A stretch of DNA of 64,000 bases, taken from Paenarthrobacter nitroguajacolicus (GTDB lineage: Bacteria > Actinomycetota > Actinomycetes > Actinomycetales > Micrococcaceae). Below are positions 62,436 to 64,000 of the stretch, in pieces; the stretch's first letter is position 1; each line of letters begins with the position of its first letter. The stretch lies in NCBI RefSeq assembly GCF_029952445.1, contig NZ_JAQPPK010000023.1:1-64000 (forward strand), given 5' to 3'. Made by a program: the position numbers and the translations under genes. Below the pieces are notes generated by a model, which saw only the letters and a list, made by a program, of their open reading frames with translations, was not told the origin of the DNA and did not search any database.

Positions 62436-64000
62436 ATGACTGAGCTGAAGAACGAACTCATCCGCCACTCCGCTGCCGATCTCGCAGCCAAGTTGGCTGC
62501 CCGCGAGGTTACCGCCGTCGAGGTGACGCAGGCGCACCTTGACCGCATTGCAGACGTCGACGGTCAGGTTAACGCGTTCCTGCACGTCAACGGCGAAGAG
62601 GCTTTGGCCGTTGCGGCCGAAGTTGACGCTGCCCGCACTGCAGGCGGTGCCGCAGCCGAGGAACTGCACGCCCTTGCCGGCGTGCCGATCGCGGTCAAGG
62701 ACCTGATCGTCACCATCGGCCAGCCCACCACGGCTGGTTCGAAGATCCTCGAGGGCTGGCACAGCCCTTACGACGCCACAGTGGTCAAGAAGCTGCGCGC
62801 AGCCAAGATGCCCATCCTGGGCAAGACCAACCTGGACGAGTTCGCCATGGGTTCCTCCACGGAGCACTCCGCATTCGGCCCTACCCGCAACCCGTGGGAC
62901 CTGGACCGCATCCCCGGTGGTTCGGGCGGTGGCTCCGCTGCCGCCGTCGCCGCTTTCGAAGCGCCGCTGGCGCTCGGCACCGATACCGGTGGCTCCATCC
63001 GCCAGCCCGGTGCCGTCACCGGAACCGTCGGCGTGAAGCCCACCTATGGCGCGGTCTCCCGTTACGGCGCGATCGCCATGGCGTCCTCCCTGGACCAGAT
63101 CGGCCCGGTATCGCGCACGGTGCTGGACTCGGCATTGCTGCAGGAAGTCATCGGCGGCCACGATCCGTTCGACTCCACGTCACTGAAGGACCCGTTCAAC
63201 AACCTTGTTGCCGCTGCCCGCGTGGGCAACGTCGCCGGCATGAAGATCGGCATCGTCAAGGAACTCCACGGCGAGGGGTACCAGGCCGGCGTCGAAAACC
63301 GGTTCAACGAGTCGCTCCAGATCCTGAAGGATGCCGGTGCGGAAATCGTCGAGGTTTCCTGCCCCAACCTGAAGTACGCCTTGGGAGCGTACTACCTGAT
63401 CATGCCGTCGGAAGTCTCGTCCAACCTGGCCAAGTTCGACGGCGTCCGCTTCGGCTTGCGCGTCCTGCCCAAGGACGGTCCCATGACCATCGAACGCGTG
63501 ATGGGTGCAACCCGTGCTGCCGGCTTCGGCGATGAGGTCAAGCGCCGCATCATCCTGGGTACTTACGCCCTGAGCGCCGGCTACTACGACGCCTACTATG
63601 GTTCCGCACAGAAGGTCCGCACCCTGATCCAGCGCGACTTCGATGCCGCGTTCGCCAAGGCTGATGTCCTTATTTCGCCCACGGCGCCCACCACGGCGTT
63701 CAAGCTGGGGGAGAAGCTGGATGACCCCCTGGCCATGTACCTGAACGACGTCGCCACGATTCCGGCGAACCTCGCAGGAATCCCTGGCCTGTCCTTGCCG
63801 GGCGGCCTTGCCGATGAGGACGGTTTGCCCGTCGGAATCCAGCTCCTTGCTCCTGCCCGCGAAGATGCCCGGCTCTACCGCGTGGGTGCCGTGCTCGAGT
63901 CCATCCTTGAAGAGAAGTGGGGCGGCCCGATGCTCGCGAAGGCGCCCGATCTCAAAACTGCTGCGCTTGGTTCTGCCGCAACAACCGCCGGAGGTTCCAA
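62436..64000 (+). CDS. gatA: Asp/Glu-tRNA amidotransferase subunit A (3' end beyond window)
   Basis: The first 521 codons of GatA are present with no stop before the window ends, close to full length for the family. It is the amidase subunit that releases ammonia from glutamine. The amidase triad is intact and correctly spaced: Lys88 (VPIAVKDL), cis-Ser163 ([12 protein letters not shown]) and nucleophile Ser187 (DTGGSIRQP). ATG 62436 lies 6 bases after gatC, and gatB would be expected downstream. Confidence 0.95.
   Translation, partial: MTELKNELIRHSAADLAAKLAAREVTAVEVTQAHLDRIADVDGQVNAFLHVNGEEALAVAAEVDAARTAGGAAAEELHALAGVPIAVKDLIVTIGQPTTAGSKILEGWHSPYDATVVKKLRAAKMPILGKTNLDEFAMGSSTEHSAFGPTRNPWDLDRIPGGSGGGSAAAVAAFEAPLALGTDTGGSIRQPGAVTGTVGVKPTYGAVSRYGAIAMASSLDQIGPVSRTVLDSALLQEVIGGHDPFDSTSLKDPFNNLVAAARVGNVAGMKIGIVKELHGEGYQAGVENRFNESLQILKDAGAEIVEVSCPNLKYALGAYYLIMPSEVSSNLAKFDGVRFGLRVLPKDGPMTIERVMGATRAAGFGDEVKRRIILGTYALSAGYYDAYYGSAQKVRTLIQRDFDAAFAKADVLISPTAPTTAFKLGEKLDDPLAMYLNDVATIPANLAGIPGLSLPGGLADEDGLPVGIQLLAPAREDARLYRVGAVLESILEEKWGGPMLAKAPDLKTAALGSAATTAGGS

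Overview
The window is high-GC actinobacterial chromosome, most likely Arthrobacter sensu lato (Arthrobacter/Paenarthrobacter, Micrococcales). Supporting this are the acyl-CoA carboxylase with a separate epsilon subunit, a LytR-CpsA-Psr protein, a class III cyclase, frequent GTG/TTG starts, possible leaderless starts and the giant Ig-like/FN3 protein cluster. No rRNA, tRNA, IS element, prophage or CRISPR array is visible. Gene density is normal, and almost all the long reading frames opposite the real genes are high-GC shadows.

Layout. (1) 1-3.3 kb: a NarK-type nitrate/nitrite transporter divergent from a metabolite:H+ symporter. (2) 3.3-17.7 kb: biotin-dependent acyl-CoA carboxylase genes (alpha with its biotin carrier, Maf, then epsilon and beta, then SDR and BirA). 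The set is split by about 7.8 kb holding TetR+MMPL exporter, a YbjQ-family protein, a dicarboxylate/amino-acid symporter and a DUF885 protein. A shared palindrome lies upstream of both the alpha and beta genes. (3) 17.7-19.4 kb: a PH-domain membrane protein and a class III adenylate cyclase follow birA. (4) 19.6-48.3 kb, the centrepiece: two paralogous giant Ig-like/FN3 proteins (2044 and 2031 aa), MoxR ATPase, DUF58, a TgpA-like transglutaminase that lacks its catalytic Cys, a zinc-ribbon/RDD/FHA protein, PP2C phosphatase, zinc-ribbon/FHA protein, Ser/Thr kinase, an FHA-like/winged-helix protein, and a 1482-aa FtsK/EssC-type ATPase with its own FHA domain. From moxR on, most junctions overlap, so this is a tightly coupled operon. 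It resembles the PFNA cluster (pkb2-fn3-aaa-duf58-tgm) known from bifidobacteria, enlarged by a phosphatase, several FHA proteins and a type-VII-secretion-like motor. (5) 48.4-52.7 kb: LigA, an inositol-monophosphatase-family protein and an AAA ATPase. (6) 52.8-55.4 kb: flavin monooxygenase, GNAT and RidA. (7) 55.5-59.5 kb: a CitA/CitB two-component system divergent from a CitMHS citrate transporter. (8) 59.6-64 kb: an LCP cell-wall ligase, CtaG, then gatC and the start of gatA.

Working model for the centrepiece (inference): the kinase and phosphatase set the phosphorylation state of FHA-domain partners, among them the EssC-like motor. MoxR/DUF58/transglutaminase-like proteins act as an assembly or maturation unit, and the two giant N-terminally anchored surface proteins are the likely clients. 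Short tandem repeats lie in both untranslated gaps flanking moxR.
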